From contig DASSDH010000175.1 of assembly GCA_035697245.1 (NCBI GenBank), positions 40,108 to 104,107 of the forward strand: 64,000 bases of DNA, given 5' to 3'. This stretch comes from JACVRX01 sp035697245. Its GTDB lineage: Bacteria > Actinomycetota > Actinomycetes > Jiangellales > Jiangellaceae. Position numbers and translations under genes: made by a program. Numbering within the stretch: the stretch's first letter is position 1; every line of letters begins with the position of its first letter. This document shows, piece after piece, positions 20,351 to 29,069 of the stretch. Under the pieces are notes generated by a model. The model ran no database searches. It saw nothing but the letters and a program-made list of their open reading frames with translations, and was not told where the DNA came from.

Positions 20351-21280
20351 GTGCTGGGGCGTGTGCTGTTGGGCCTCTCAGGTAGTGAACGGATGCGCAA
20401 CCTGGTCGAGCGAGCTCCGATCTCGCGGGGAATCGTCGCCAGGTTCATCGCCGGAGACGAGACCGCCGATGCCGCGCGGGCGGCCGCCGACCTCGCCAGC
20501 GCCGGGCTCACCGCGACCATCGATCATCTCGGCGAGGACACGCTTGATCGGGCGCAGGCCGAGCGCGTCGCCGAAGCCTACGTGGAACTGCTCGCGGGCT
20601 TGCGTGATGCCGGACTCACCGAGGTTGCCGAGGTTTCAGTCAAACTCTCTGCTGTCGGTCAGGCGCTGCCGGGCGACGGCGAGAAGATCGCGCTCGACAA
20701 CGCCCGGGAGATCTGCCGGGCGGCCGCCGATGCAGGCACGACCGTGACCCTCGACATGGAGGATCACACGACCACCGACTCCACGTTGGCCATTGCGACC
20801 GAGCTTCGTGGGGATTTCCCCTCCACCGGAATCGCGCTGCAGACATATCTGTACCGAACCGAAGACGACTGCCGGCGACTGTCCGGCTCGGGTTCGCGAG
20901 TGCGGTTGTGCAAAGGCGCGTACGACGAACCGGTCGACGTCGCCTACCAGCACAAGGCCGACGTCGACCGCTCCTACGTGCGATGCATGAAGATCCTGCT
21001 CGGCGGTCAGGGCTACCCGATGATCGCGACGCACGATCCGCGGCTGATCGAGATCGCCGGTTCGCTTGCCGCCAGGTATCGTCGCGAGCAAGGCACCTAC
21101 GAATACCAGATGCTGTATGGCGTGCGACCCGACGAACAGCGGAGGCTGGCGCAGGCCGGCGAGACCGTACGGGTGTACGTGCCCTACGGTCACGAGTGGT
21201 ACGGATACATGATGCGGCGGCTCGCGGAACGTCCAGCAAACGTCATGTTCTTCCTACGCGCCCTGGCGAGCAAGAGATGA
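20351..21280 (+). CDS. Proline dehydrogenase (monofunctional)
   Basis: FAD-dependent oxidation of proline to pyrroline-5-carboxylate. 309 residues forming a beta-alpha barrel. Signatures: EVSVKLSAVG, VTLDMEDHTTTDSTL, GIALQTYLYRTEDD, RLCKGAYDEP, THDPRLIEIA, EYQMLYGVR and VYVPYGHEWYGYMMRRLAERPAN, the classic C-terminal substrate/FAD motif. GTG 20351 follows a GGAGGGTGA ribosome-binding site. It overlaps proC (ATGA), so degradation and synthesis enzymes for proline share one mRNA; the product of one is the substrate of the other. Confidence 0.94.
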   Translation: MLGRVLLGLSGSERMRNLVERAPISRGIVARFIAGDETADAARAAADLASAGLTATIDHLGEDTLDRAQAERVAEAYVELLAGLRDAGLTEVAEVSVKLSAVGQALPGDGEKIALDNAREICRAAADAGTTVTLDMEDHTTTDSTLAIATELRGDFPSTGIALQTYLYRTEDDCRRLSGSGSRVRLCKGAYDEPVDVAYQHKADVDRSYVRCMKILLGGQGYPMIATHDPRLIEIAGSLAARYRREQGTYEYQMLYGVRPDEQRRLAQAGETVRVYVPYGHEWYGYMMRRLAERPANVMFFLRALASKR

Positions 21281-22080
21281 CCGTCGCCATTCTCGGGGCC
21301 GGGGTCATGGGGGAGACCCTGTTGTCAGGGTTGCTGCGTGCAGGGCGCCGGGCCGAGGACCTGCTGGTGACCGAACGTCGGCCGGACCGGGTCAAGGAGC
21401 TGGAAGAGCGATACGGCGTCGAGGTGGTCGACAACCCGACGGCGGCACGTCGCGCCGAGACTCTCGCGTTGGTCGTCAAGCCGCAGGATATGGGCGGGCT
21501 GCTGGCCGAAATCGCCGCGGACGTCCGGGCCGGACAACTGATCGTCTCACTCGCAGCCGGCATTACGACGGGCTTCATCGAGTCCCGACTACCGGACGGC
21601 GTCGCTGTCGTCCGGGTGATGCCGAACACCCCCGCGCTCGTGGACGAGGGGATGGCTGCCGTCTCGCCTGGCTCCAGATGCGACGAGGGTCACCTGCACG
21701 AGGCGGAGCAACTGCTCCAGGCCACCGGCAAGGTCGTCCGGGTACCGGAGAAGCAACAGGACGCGGTCACCGCGATTTCGGGCACCGGGCCGGCGTACGT
21801 GTTTTACGTCGTCGAGGCGATGATCGAGGCCGGCGTCCACCTCGGGCTCCCGCGTGCGACGGCGACCGAACTGGTGGTTCAGACCGTCGTCGGGTCGGCC
21901 AAACTGTTGCGCGAGACCGGTGAGCACCCGACCGTTCTGCGTGAGCGGGTGACATCGCCGGCCGGCACCACGGCCGCAGCCATTCGGCTGCTCGAGGAGG
22001 GCAAGGTCCGCGCGGACTTCCTGGCAGCGATCGAAGCTGCTCGGGACCGATCGCGGGCACTCGCCTCCGCCGACGAATGA
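21277..22080 (+). CDS. proC: Pyrroline-5-carboxylate reductase
   Basis: Reduces pyrroline-5-carboxylate to proline with NAD(P)H. 267 residues: Rossmann motif AILGAGVMGETLLSGLL, VKPQDMGGLL, VSLAAGIT, VRVMPNTPALVDEGM, AISGTGPAYVFYVVEAM and the signature LRERVTSPAGTTAAAIRLLEEG. Start ATG 21277 overlaps the preceding stop; the frame is open further upstream, but that part is out-of-frame proline dehydrogenase sequence. Followed by a coupled GNAT gene. Confidence 0.96.
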   Translation: MTVAILGAGVMGETLLSGLLRAGRRAEDLLVTERRPDRVKELEERYGVEVVDNPTAARRAETLALVVKPQDMGGLLAEIAADVRAGQLIVSLAAGITTGFIESRLPDGVAVVRVMPNTPALVDEGMAAVSPGSRCDEGHLHEAEQLLQATGKVVRVPEKQQDAVTAISGTGPAYVFYVVEAMIEAGVHLGLPRATATELVVQTVVGSAKLLRETGEHPTVLRERVTSPAGTTAAAIRLLEEGKVRADFLAAIEAARDRSRALASADE

Positions 22081-22640
22081 GCACAGCGCGGCCAGCAGAT
22101 CCGCGGGTATCGGTCCGGCGGGTCGGGCCGGAGGACTGGGAGGTCGTCCGCGACCTCAGGCTGCGCGCCCTCCGAGACGCGCCCGCTGCGTTCGAGTCAA
22201 CGTACGAGGGCGAACAAGGGCGGTCCGGGAAGGAGTGGCGGGCGTGGCTGACCAGGCCAACCGGGGTGACGGTGGTCGCGACGTTGAACGGTCAGCCGGC
22301 TGGGCTCGCGGGTGGATACGTCGAGGAGGCCGGTCACGTCGAGCTGGTCTCGATGTGGGTGACACCCTCAGCTCGCGGTAGTGGCATGGCCGACGCTCTG
22401 GTCGCCGAAGTCGTGCACTGGGCCCGGATGCGGGACGTCCACGAGGTCCGGCTGTGGGTGACGCGCGGCAACGACGTGGCCGAGCGGCTCTACTCGCGGC
22501 ACGGCTTCGTGCGTTCCGGGCAAGCCCAGCCGTTGCCACCCACTCACCCGTGTGTCGACGAGATCGGCATGCGGCTCGTCCTTTCCAACGATCACCAGAC
22601 GCGAGCGCGGTCCGCCGAGATCCAGATGGAGGTCGAGTAG
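22077..22640 (+). CDS. GNAT-family N-acetyltransferase
   Basis: A 187-residue GNAT protein: VSVRRVGPEDWEVVRDLRLRALRDAPAAF, VELVSMWVTPSARGSGMADALV (acetyl-CoA loop) and LWVTRGNDVAERLYSRHGFVRSG. It overlaps proC by four bases (ATGA). Substrate unknown; the N-terminal pattern is common in small-molecule acetyltransferases. Confidence 0.9.
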   Translation: MSTARPADPRVSVRRVGPEDWEVVRDLRLRALRDAPAAFESTYEGEQGRSGKEWRAWLTRPTGVTVVATLNGQPAGLAGGYVEEAGHVELVSMWVTPSARGSGMADALVAEVVHWARMRDVHEVRLWVTRGNDVAERLYSRHGFVRSGQAQPLPPTHPCVDEIGMRLVLSNDHQTRARSAEIQMEVE

Positions 22641-22678
22641 TCGGCCAGGGCCGCTGCGGGTGAGCGCGAGGTCGCGGT

Positions 22679-22684
22679 TAGTGT
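22679..22684 (+). promoter_or_regulatory. -10 box for leaderless start at 22692
   Basis: TAGTGT followed by 7 nt and GTG 22692, with no visible ribosome-binding site. Confidence 0.55.
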
Positions 22685-22691
22685 CGGGTTC

Positions 22692-23858
22692 GTGTCCGAG
22701 TCCGTGCAGGTGGTCTGGGACGACTCGCTGACCGAGTACGACTTCGGCTCGTCGCATCCGCTGAGCCCGATCCGGCTCGACCTGACGATCCGGCTCGCCC
22801 GCGCTCTCGGGGTACTGGACGGCGAGCACGTCGAACTCGTGTCGCCGGCCGTTGCCGACGATGCCCTGCTGGCGACGGTTCACACCCCCGAGATGATCGC
22901 AGCCGTGCGGCGGGCAACCCTCGACCCGAGGCACGGCCTCGGCACCGGTGACAACCCGTGCTTCGAGGCCATGCACGAGGCCAGCGCGCGGGTCGCCGCT
23001 GGGTCGGTGGCCGCGGCGCTGGCCGTCTGGCAGGGACGGGTGAGCCACGCCGTCAACATTGCCGGCGGCCTGCACCACGCGATGCCGAACACGGCGTCCG
23101 GCTTCTGCGTCTACAACGACCCGGCGCTCGCGATCCGCGCTTTGCTCGACGCCGGAGCCGAGCGGGTCGCCTATGTCGACGTGGACGTCCATCACGGCGA
23201 CGGCGTGCAGGCGGTTTTCTATGACGACCCGCGGGTTCTCACCATCAGCCTGCACGAGACACCGCGAACGCTCTTTCCCGGCACGGGCTACCCCGACGAG
23301 ACCGGCGGTCCCGGCGCGGAGGGCAGCGCCGTCAACGTCACCCTGCCGCCGGGAACGACGGACGGTGGCTGGCTTAGGGCGTTCCACGCGGTCGTTCCTC
23401 CTCTGCTGCGGTCCTGGCGACCGAAGATCCTGGTCAGCCAGGACGGCTGCGATACCCACGTCGAAGATCCGCTCGCCCACTTGGCCCTGACCGTCGACGG
23501 CCAGCGCGCCTCCTATGCAGCTATGCACTCTCTTGCCCACGAGCTCTGCGAGGGCCGCTGGCTGGCGACCGGAGGTGGCGGTTACGCAATCGTCGACGTG
23601 GTTCCCCGGGCGTGGACGCATCTGCTGGCGGAGGCTGCGGGCTCGCCGATCCCGCCGGACACCGTCGTGCCGGCAGTGTGGCAAGACCATGTGGCGGCGA
23701 CCTTCGGTCGCTCTGGACCGGTGCGAATGACCGACGGCCAAGCGCCGGATTTCGACGACTGGGCGGCCGGTTACGATCCGGGAGATTGGCTCGACCAGGC
23801 CATCTTGGCCACCCGCAAAGCGGTATTCCCCTTCCACGGGATCAATCCGGAATGGTGA
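22692..23858 (+). CDS. acuC: AcuC-type histone deacetylase family protein
   Basis: A 388-residue zinc deacetylase. Catalytic features: the His pair in GGLHHAMP, zinc ligands in YVDVDVHHGDGVQ (D and H) and SQDGCDTH (D), and TGGGGY near the end. AcuC-type enzymes deacetylate acetyl-CoA synthetase in Bacillus; the target here is inferred. Reads from a leaderless-type GTG. Neighbouring proC and the HTH/bS22 genes match the mycobacterial gene order only loosely, since M. tuberculosis lacks it at this position. Confidence 0.88.
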   Translation: MSESVQVVWDDSLTEYDFGSSHPLSPIRLDLTIRLARALGVLDGEHVELVSPAVADDALLATVHTPEMIAAVRRATLDPRHGLGTGDNPCFEAMHEASARVAAGSVAAALAVWQGRVSHAVNIAGGLHHAMPNTASGFCVYNDPALAIRALLDAGAERVAYVDVDVHHGDGVQAVFYDDPRVLTISLHETPRTLFPGTGYPDETGGPGAEGSAVNVTLPPGTTDGGWLRAFHAVVPPLLRSWRPKILVSQDGCDTHVEDPLAHLALTVDGQRASYAAMHSLAHELCEGRWLATGGGGYAIVDVVPRAWTHLLAEAAGSPIPPDTVVPAVWQDHVAATFGRSGPVRMTDGQAPDFDDWAAGYDPGDWLDQAILATRKAVFPFHGINPEW

Positions 23859-23957
23859 TCTCCCTTCCCCATCAGTCACATGCGCCTCTACGATGCGGGC
23901 ACGACGTGTGGAAAGATCGCGCGGTAGACGTGACGGGCACGCGTGGAGGTCGAAGCG

Positions 23958-24167
23958 ATGAGCACGATGGGTCACAGCGGCCCGCTGGGCGAGGTGCGCT
24001 TCCTTACCGTCGCCGAGGTCGCGTCCGCGATGCGCGTTTCGAAGATGACCGTCTACCGCCTGGTCCATGCCGGAACTTTGCCGGCGGTCCAGGTGGGCCG
24101 GTCGTTCCGGATTCCCGAGCAGGCGGTATCGGATTACCTGCGCGACTCCTACGTCCAAGCCGGCTGA
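23958..24167 (+). CDS. BldC-like helix-turn-helix DNA-binding protein
   Basis: A 69-residue MerR-type HTH protein without an effector domain. The core FLTVAEVASAMRVSKMTVYRLVHAGTL, then PAVQVGRSFRIPEQAVSDYL, is the excisionase/BldC fold. ATG 23958 follows GGAGG (23945-23949) at normal distance; an in-frame GTG at 23943 is less likely. Its position before the bS22 gene and epimerase matches Rv0500A in M. tuberculosis. Probably a small DNA-binding regulator. Confidence 0.88.
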   Translation: MSTMGHSGPLGEVRFLTVAEVASAMRVSKMTVYRLVHAGTLPAVQVGRSFRIPEQAVSDYLRDSYVQAG

Positions 24168-24308
24168 GCCCGAGGCTCGGCAACCGAGGCACTGTGCCTG
24201 CCCGGTACGCTCTTCCCAATACGCACGGGCTGTTGCCTGTGCCATCAGCGCAGCGGGCAGCACCGTTCGCTGGTTTCAGACCGTTCAACCGAGCAGCGAG
24301 GATGCCCT

Positions 24309-24410
24309 GTGGGCTCTGTGATCAAGAAGCGCCGCAAGCGGATGGCGAAGAAGAAGCATCGCAAGCTGCTGCGCAAGACCCGAGTCCAACGGCGCCGGCA
24401 GGGCAAGTAG
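24309..24410 (+). CDS. 33-residue ribosomal protein bS22 (AURKAIP1/COX24-domain protein)
   Basis: Extremely basic peptide, [19 protein letters not shown] and then [14 protein letters not shown], identical in design to the mycobacterial Rv0500B protein found as a small-subunit ribosomal protein (bS22). GTG 24309 has GAGGA upstream at 24298-24302. It sits between the BldC-like gene and the epimerase, as in mycobacteria. Confidence 0.92.
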   Translation: MGSVIKKRRKRMAKKKHRKLLRKTRVQRRRQGK

Positions 24411-24437
24411 CCAGCAGCTTTAAGGGGCGGAGGTAGC

Positions 24438-25472
24438 GTGTCGCGGGTCGTCATGGTGACCGGGGTGGCGCGCTATCTGGGGGCGCGTTTCGCCCGGTTG
24501 CTCGGCGACGATCCGGCAGTGGGCCGGGTCGTCGGGGTCGATGCCATCCCGCCGACGCATGACCTGGGCCACTGTGAGTTCGTCCGGGCCGACATCCGCA
24601 ACCCAGTGGTCGCCAAGGTGATCGCCGGGGCGAAGGTCGACACGGTCGTGCACATGAACGTCCTTGCCACTCCGTTGGACGCGGGAGGCCGGGCGCCGCA
24701 GAAAGAGATCAATGTCATCGGGACGATGCAGCTGCTCGCGGCCTGCCAGAAGTCCTCGACCGTAGAGCGGCTAGTGGTGAAGTCGTCGACCACGGTCTAC
24801 GGCGCGAGTCCCCGTGACCCGGCCATGTTCACCGAGGACATGGCCCCGAAAGAGCTTCCCCGGTCGGGGTACGCCAAGGACTCCGTCGAGGTCGAGGCGT
24901 ACGTGCGCGGGTTCTCTCGGCGCCGCCCGGACGTAGCGGTCACGACCTTGCGGTTTGCAAACTTCATCGGTCCAACGGTGCGCACGCCGCTGACGGAGTA
25001 CTTCACGCTTCCGGTTCTGCCGGTAGTACTAGGACACGACGCGCGGCTGCAGTTCGTGCACGAGGACGACGGTCTAGCGGCTCTCCGCACGGCGACTCTC
25101 GAGGATCGCCCGGGCACGTACAACGTCGCCGGCGAGGGAATCCTGATGCTCAGCCAGGCTGGCCGCCGCGCCGGCCGGCCGCTGCTGCCCCTGCCTAGCC
25201 TGGTGTCCGCGACCGTCGGCGGGCTGCTGCGGCGGGCCAAGATCGCGGACTTCTCTCCCGAGCAGGTCCAGTTTCTGACCTATGGACGTGGAGTCGACAC
25301 GATACGAATGCGCGAGCGGCTCGGCTTCGAGCCCAAGCACACGACGATGCACGCCTTCGACTCGTTCGCCGATGCGCGTTGTCGTGACGGGCTGCTCGAC
25401 CGCGACCGCGTCGCGTCGGCGAAGCGGATGCTCGTCGGAGCGGTACGTCGGGTGGTCTCCACTGATGCCTGA
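24438..25472 (+). CDS. SDR-family NAD-dependent epimerase/dehydratase-like protein with altered active site
   Basis: A 344-residue extended-SDR protein, the positional equivalent of mycobacterial GalE2 (Rv0501). The nucleotide loop is VTGVARYLGARFARLL. The YxxxK catalytic motif reads SGYAKDSVEVEAY, so Tyr is kept but the lysine at +4 is Ser. VKSSTTVYGASP and RFANFIGP are present. Loss of the lysine suggests weak or no classical epimerase activity. It overlaps the acyltransferase gene by 8 bp. Confidence 0.82.
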   Translation: MSRVVMVTGVARYLGARFARLLGDDPAVGRVVGVDAIPPTHDLGHCEFVRADIRNPVVAKVIAGAKVDTVVHMNVLATPLDAGGRAPQKEINVIGTMQLLAACQKSSTVERLVVKSSTTVYGASPRDPAMFTEDMAPKELPRSGYAKDSVEVEAYVRGFSRRRPDVAVTTLRFANFIGPTVRTPLTEYFTLPVLPVVLGHDARLQFVHEDDGLAALRTATLEDRPGTYNVAGEGILMLSQAGRRAGRPLLPLPSLVSATVGGLLRRAKIADFSPEQVQFLTYGRGVDTIRMRERLGFEPKHTTMHAFDSFADARCRDGLLDRDRVASAKRMLVGAVRRVVSTDA

Positions 25473-26583
25473 CGAGCCGGGCGAAGACCGCCGGGTCACG
25501 TCGCTTGACGCGGTCAAGCCGGCCAAGCGGGCGGCCACGACCGTCCGAGTTCCGCCTGCCGTGGCCACAGGGGTCAAGCCCGCAGCAGCTCGTGCGCGTC
25601 GGGCCAAGCCCGCTGCAGCCAAGCGAGTCCCGCCGACCGCGACTGACGACAAACCTCCGCCGACGAGTGCGCGAGAGGGTGGGACCAAGCCGGTCGACGA
25701 GGTGCTCAAGCTCGCCGGCGAGCTCGTCAGGCACGTCATCGGAAACGACGGTGACGAAAAGGTCGAGCAGGCGTTGGAGTTCCTGCGTCGCCGATTGACC
25801 GGAGACTACGAGGTCGACGAGTTCGGGTTCGACGAGCAGCTGACCGACACCGTCCTGCTTCCCTTGCTGCGCCCGCTGTTTCGGCGGTGGTTCCGGGTCG
25901 AGGTTCGCGGGATCGAGAACATCCCAGCCGCGGGCGCGGCGCTGGTCGTCGCCAATCACTCCGGCACGATCCCGCTCGACTCGCTGATGACCGAGGTCGC
26001 CGTCCACGATGAGCACCCTTCGCATCGGCACCTGCGCACGCTGGGGGCCGACCTGGTCTTCCAGCTGCCCTTCGTGGCCGACGTCGCACGCAAGAACGGT
26101 TCGACGCTGGCCTGCAACGAGGACACCGAGCGCCTGTTGGCCGCCGGCGAGCTGGTCGGCGTGTGGCCGGAGGGCTTCAAGGGGATAGGAAAGCCGTTCT
26201 CGGAGCGGTACAAGCTGCAGCGCTTCGGCCGCGGCGGGTTCGTGTCTGCAGCGATCCGCGCGAAGGCCCCGATCGTCCCGTGCTCGATCGTGGGCGCCGA
26301 GGAGACCTACCCGATGATCGCCAACCTCGCAACGCTGGCTCGGATGATCGGTGTGCCGTACGTCCCGATCACGCCGACCTTTCCGTGGCTCGGTCCACTA
26401 GGGCTGATCCCCTTGCCAGCTAAGTGGATCATCGAGTTCGGTGAGCCGATCACCACCGATGGGCACGGGGATGGCGCTGCCGATGACCCGATGCTGGTGT
26501 TCGAGTTGACCGACCGGGTCAGGGAGACCATCCAGCAGACCCTCTACGCCCTGCTCGTCCGCCGCACCAGCACCTTCTTCTGA
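25465..26583 (+). CDS. Lysophospholipid acyltransferase-family protein
   Basis: 372 residues. The first ~75 are Ala/Pro/Lys-rich and probably disordered. The PlsC-like domain follows, with VVANHSGTIPLDSLM (acyltransferase motif I region), WPEGFKGIGKPFSERYKLQ (motif III type PEG) and a late VPITPTFPWLGPLG strand. It is the positional equivalent of Rv0502. Likely transfers an acyl group in phospholipid or glycolipid synthesis at the membrane; acceptor unknown. Starts at ATG 25465 inside the epimerase gene. Confidence 0.85.
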   Translation: MPDEPGEDRRVTSLDAVKPAKRAATTVRVPPAVATGVKPAAARARRAKPAAAKRVPPTATDDKPPPTSAREGGTKPVDEVLKLAGELVRHVIGNDGDEKVEQALEFLRRRLTGDYEVDEFGFDEQLTDTVLLPLLRPLFRRWFRVEVRGIENIPAAGAALVVANHSGTIPLDSLMTEVAVHDEHPSHRHLRTLGADLVFQLPFVADVARKNGSTLACNEDTERLLAAGELVGVWPEGFKGIGKPFSERYKLQRFGRGGFVSAAIRAKAPIVPCSIVGAEETYPMIANLATLARMIGVPYVPITPTFPWLGPLGLIPLPAKWIIEFGEPITTDGHGDGAADDPMLVFELTDRVRETIQQTLYALLVRRTSTFF

Positions 26584-26610
26584 GACGGGCATGGACTGTG
26601 CGGGCTCGAG

Positions 26611-27468
26611 TCACCGGCGGGTGCGGCGGGCCAGGGCGAGACCGCCGATGGCGCCGACGACCGCACCTGCGCCCGCGGCCACACCGATGGCGGTGTTGCG
26701 TCGGCGGGCCCGATAGTCGCGCACCTGCCAGCCGCGCTCCTTCGCGTGGGCGCGCAGCCTGGCGTCGGGGTTGATGGCGCAGGGGAAGCCGACGAGGGAC
26801 AGCATCGGGATGTCGTTCGCAGAGTCGCTGTAGGCGGCGCACCGCCCGAGCTCGAGCCCCTCTCGCTCGGCCAGGGCACGCACCGCGTCGGCCTTGGCCG
26901 GCCCGTGCAGCAGGTCGCCGACCAGCCGCCCGGTGTAGGCACCGTCGACGTGTTCAGCCACTGTCCCGAGCGCGCCGGTGAGTCCGAGCTTCTTGGCGAT
27001 GATCGTTGCGAGCTCGACCGGCGCGGCGGTGACGAGCCAGACCCGTTGGCCTTCGTCGAGATGGCTTTGCGCGATGGCTCGCGTGCCCGGCCAGACCTTC
27101 TTCTGGATGACCTCCTCGAAGATCTCCTCCGCGAGGTCCTTCAGTTCGCCGACCGAGCGGTTGACGATGAACGAGAGTGCCGCGGACCGGGCGTTGTCGA
27201 CGTGGTCGGGATCCTCCGCGCCGATCCGGAAACGCACCTGCTGGTACCCGAACCGTGCGATGTCCCTGGCCCGGAAGTACTTGCGGGCGTACATCCCCCG
27301 GGCGAAGTAGAAGATCGCCGCACCGCGCAGCACGGTGTTGTCGACGTCGAAGAATGCGGCCGCGGGCGACGGCGGCAGGACGTCGACTCCCGCAGCGGCC
27401 TCTGCGGCCGCGGCCACCGCCGCGCCGGACGTGAACCGGCGCGGGCCGCGCGCCCGCCGGAAGCGCAT
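26611..27468 (-). CDS. HAD-IB family phosphatase (SerB-like) with C-terminal membrane helix
   Basis: 285-residue HAD phosphatase. Motif I FFDVDNTVLRG (DxDxT), motif II WLVTAAPVE, motif III lysine in GPAKADAVRALA, motif IV AYSDSANDIPML. The end, AIGVAAGAGAVVGAIGGLAL, is a probable membrane anchor. ATG 27468 is supported by TACGCT 7 nt upstream; the frame is open to 27675. Position matches SerB1 (Rv0505c), though phosphoserine specificity is not visible. Confidence 0.88.
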   Translation of the reverse strand: MRFRRARGPRRFTSGAAVAAAAEAAAGVDVLPPSPAAAFFDVDNTVLRGAAIFYFARGMYARKYFRARDIARFGYQQVRFRIGAEDPDHVDNARSAALSFIVNRSVGELKDLAEEIFEEVIQKKVWPGTRAIAQSHLDEGQRVWLVTAAPVELATIIAKKLGLTGALGTVAEHVDGAYTGRLVGDLLHGPAKADAVRALAEREGLELGRCAAYSDSANDIPMLSLVGFPCAINPDARLRAHAKERGWQVRDYRARRRNTAIGVAAGAGAVVGAIGGLALARRTRR

Positions 27469-27475
27469 GCGGCGA

Positions 27476-27481
27476 AGCGTA
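27476..27481 (-). promoter_or_regulatory. -10 box for leaderless start at 27468
   Basis: Minus-strand TACGCT, then 7 nt, then ATG 27468. This decides the start, since longer in-frame starts exist upstream. Confidence 0.6.
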
Positions 27482-27547
27482 GCGACGAAGGGGGGTTGCC
27501 TGTCCCGCCATCGGTAGGGTGAGACCGCCACGACGGGGAGGAACGAC

Positions 27548-27817
27548 ATGTCCAGCGGTAACACTCCCCGCGTCCTTCTCCTCGGAAAGCCCGGCTGCCA
27601 TCTCTGCGACGAGGCGCGGGTCGTCGTCTCGCGGGTGTGTGGCGAGCTGAACGTCGGTTGGGCCGAGCGGAGCATCCTCGACGACCCAGCCCTGACCGAG
27701 CGTTACGCGGAACAAATTCCGGTGACATTGGTCGATGGAGTCGAGCACGCCGTGTGGCGGGTCGACGAGGCTCGGTTACGGTCGGCGCTGGCAGGCGGGC
27801 TCGCTCAGCCGACGTGA
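27548..27817 (+). CDS. Glutaredoxin-like protein
   Basis: An 89-residue thioredoxin-fold protein with the redox motif GKPGCHLCDEA (CxxC, residues 17-20) and cis-proline segment QIPVTLVDG. Equivalent in position and type to Rv0508. GGGAGGA precedes the ATG. Probably a cytoplasmic thiol-disulfide reductase (DUF836 type). It is divergent from the HAD gene and convergent with efeB (4 bp apart). Confidence 0.88.
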   Translation: MSSGNTPRVLLLGKPGCHLCDEARVVVSRVCGELNVGWAERSILDDPALTERYAEQIPVTLVDGVEHAVWRVDEARLRSALAGGLAQPT

Positions 27818-27821
27818 AGCC

Positions 27822-29069
27822 TCAGGCGTCCAGCAGGCTTCGCCCGAGCCAGTCGTCGGAGTCCTGTGCGCCGGGCAGCACAAAGAAGAAACCCCCACCG
27901 AAGGGCAGCGTGTACTCCTCGAGCCGCTCGCCGGCAAGCCGCTGCTGAACGGCCAGGAAGTCAGCCAGCTGGCGTTGGTACGACACAAACGCCAAGCCCT
28001 GGTCGAGCAACCCGGCCCCGTCGAAACCCTTCTGGAAGTTGAAGCCTTTGCGTAGCATCCGCTGCCTTTCGGTCACCGCGTCCCGCGGTCGGGCCAGCCG
28101 GATGTGCGCATCGAGCGGAATCCGCTTGCCTGTCGGGTCGTCGCCATACTCCGGATCGGCCTCTTCGGCATCGAGGCCGAGCGGAGCGCCGGACACCTTG
28201 TCGCGGCCGATGATCGACTCCTGCTCTGTCAACGCGGTCCGGTCCCACCGCTCCACGAGCAGCCGAATGAGGCGGACGACCTGATAGGTGCCGCCCACGG
28301 CCCACGGCTGGTCATCGCCGTCAGCAATCCAGACGAAAGTCTCCATCTCGGCGTCGTTGGCGACGTGCAGATTGGCACTGCCGTCCTTGAAGCCGAGTAG
28401 GTTCCGGTTCTGGGTACGACCGGCAACCGACCCGGGTGCGTCGGGTCGTGAATAGCCGTCGACCACCCAGTGCAGGCTCAGCGTGCGACGGGTGGCCCGC
28501 ATCAGCTGGCGCAGCCCATGCAGGACTGCGTCGGGTCGATCTGCCGCGAGGGTGAGCAGCACGTCGCCGTGGCTCCACGCGTCGTCGAGCCGGTCGTTGG
28601 CAAGGAACGGCATAGTGACGAGTTCGCGCGGATGTCGGTCTGCGAGCCCGTACCGATCGTCGAACAACGACGCGCCGACGGCGATCGTGGCCTCCACCGG
28701 CACCGACACTGCGCCGAGGACACCGGTGTGGGCCGGTGGCATCGCCGGATCCCGATCAGGCGGATACACACCCTCCACCAGGAGCTGAACAGACGAGCTC
28801 AAGTCCCGGAGCGCCTCAGCCAACTCGGCCCGATCGCGGGCCAGGACGTGGAAGGCGGCGGCCAGAGAGTGCGCGTGAGCCGGCGTCGCGACGCCCGTCT
28901 GGGTCGCGCCGTGGAAGCCCCGGCCGGTCGGTGGTGGAGATGACGACGACGCGCGTTGCTCGTCATCGGGCCCCCTGGAGCAGCCTGCCCCAGCGACCGC
29001 GGCAGCCGCCACTGCTCCGCCCAGCAGCAGACTGTGGCGCCGAAGGATGAGGGCTCGGGTCGTGTCCAT
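27822..29069 (-). CDS. efeB: Dyp-type haem peroxidase EfeB (Tat-exported)
   Basis: 415 residues. The N-terminus has a twin-arginine signal (LRRHSLLLGGAVAAAAVAGA) ending in a lipobox-like AGAGC. The Dyp fold shows GFKDGSAN (GxxDG, distal Asp) and the proximal haem histidine in PLDAHIRLARPRD. EfeB oxidises ferrous iron or extracts iron from haem at the cell surface. ATG 29067-29069 overlaps the efeO TGA, so the two are coupled. No efeU permease gene is adjacent. Confidence 0.93.
   Translation of the reverse strand: MDTTRALILRRHSLLLGGAVAAAAVAGAGCSRGPDDEQRASSSSPPPTGRGFHGATQTGVATPAHAHSLAAAFHVLARDRAELAEALRDLSSSVQLLVEGVYPPDRDPAMPPAHTGVLGAVSVPVEATIAVGASLFDDRYGLADRHPRELVTMPFLANDRLDDAWSHGDVLLTLAADRPDAVLHGLRQLMRATRRTLSLHWVVDGYSRPDAPGSVAGRTQNRNLLGFKDGSANLHVANDAEMETFVWIADGDDQPWAVGGTYQVVRLIRLLVERWDRTALTEQESIIGRDKVSGAPLGLDAEEADPEYGDDPTGKRIPLDAHIRLARPRDAVTERQRMLRKGFNFQKGFDGAGLLDQGLAFVSYQRQLADFLAVQQRLAGERLEEYTLPFGGGFFFVLPGAQDSDDWLGRSLLDA

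Noticed and set aside
22368..24263. 631-codon minus-strand open frame
   Set aside because: Antisense to the acetyltransferase and acuC genes, with no recognisable domain; codon-bias artefact.
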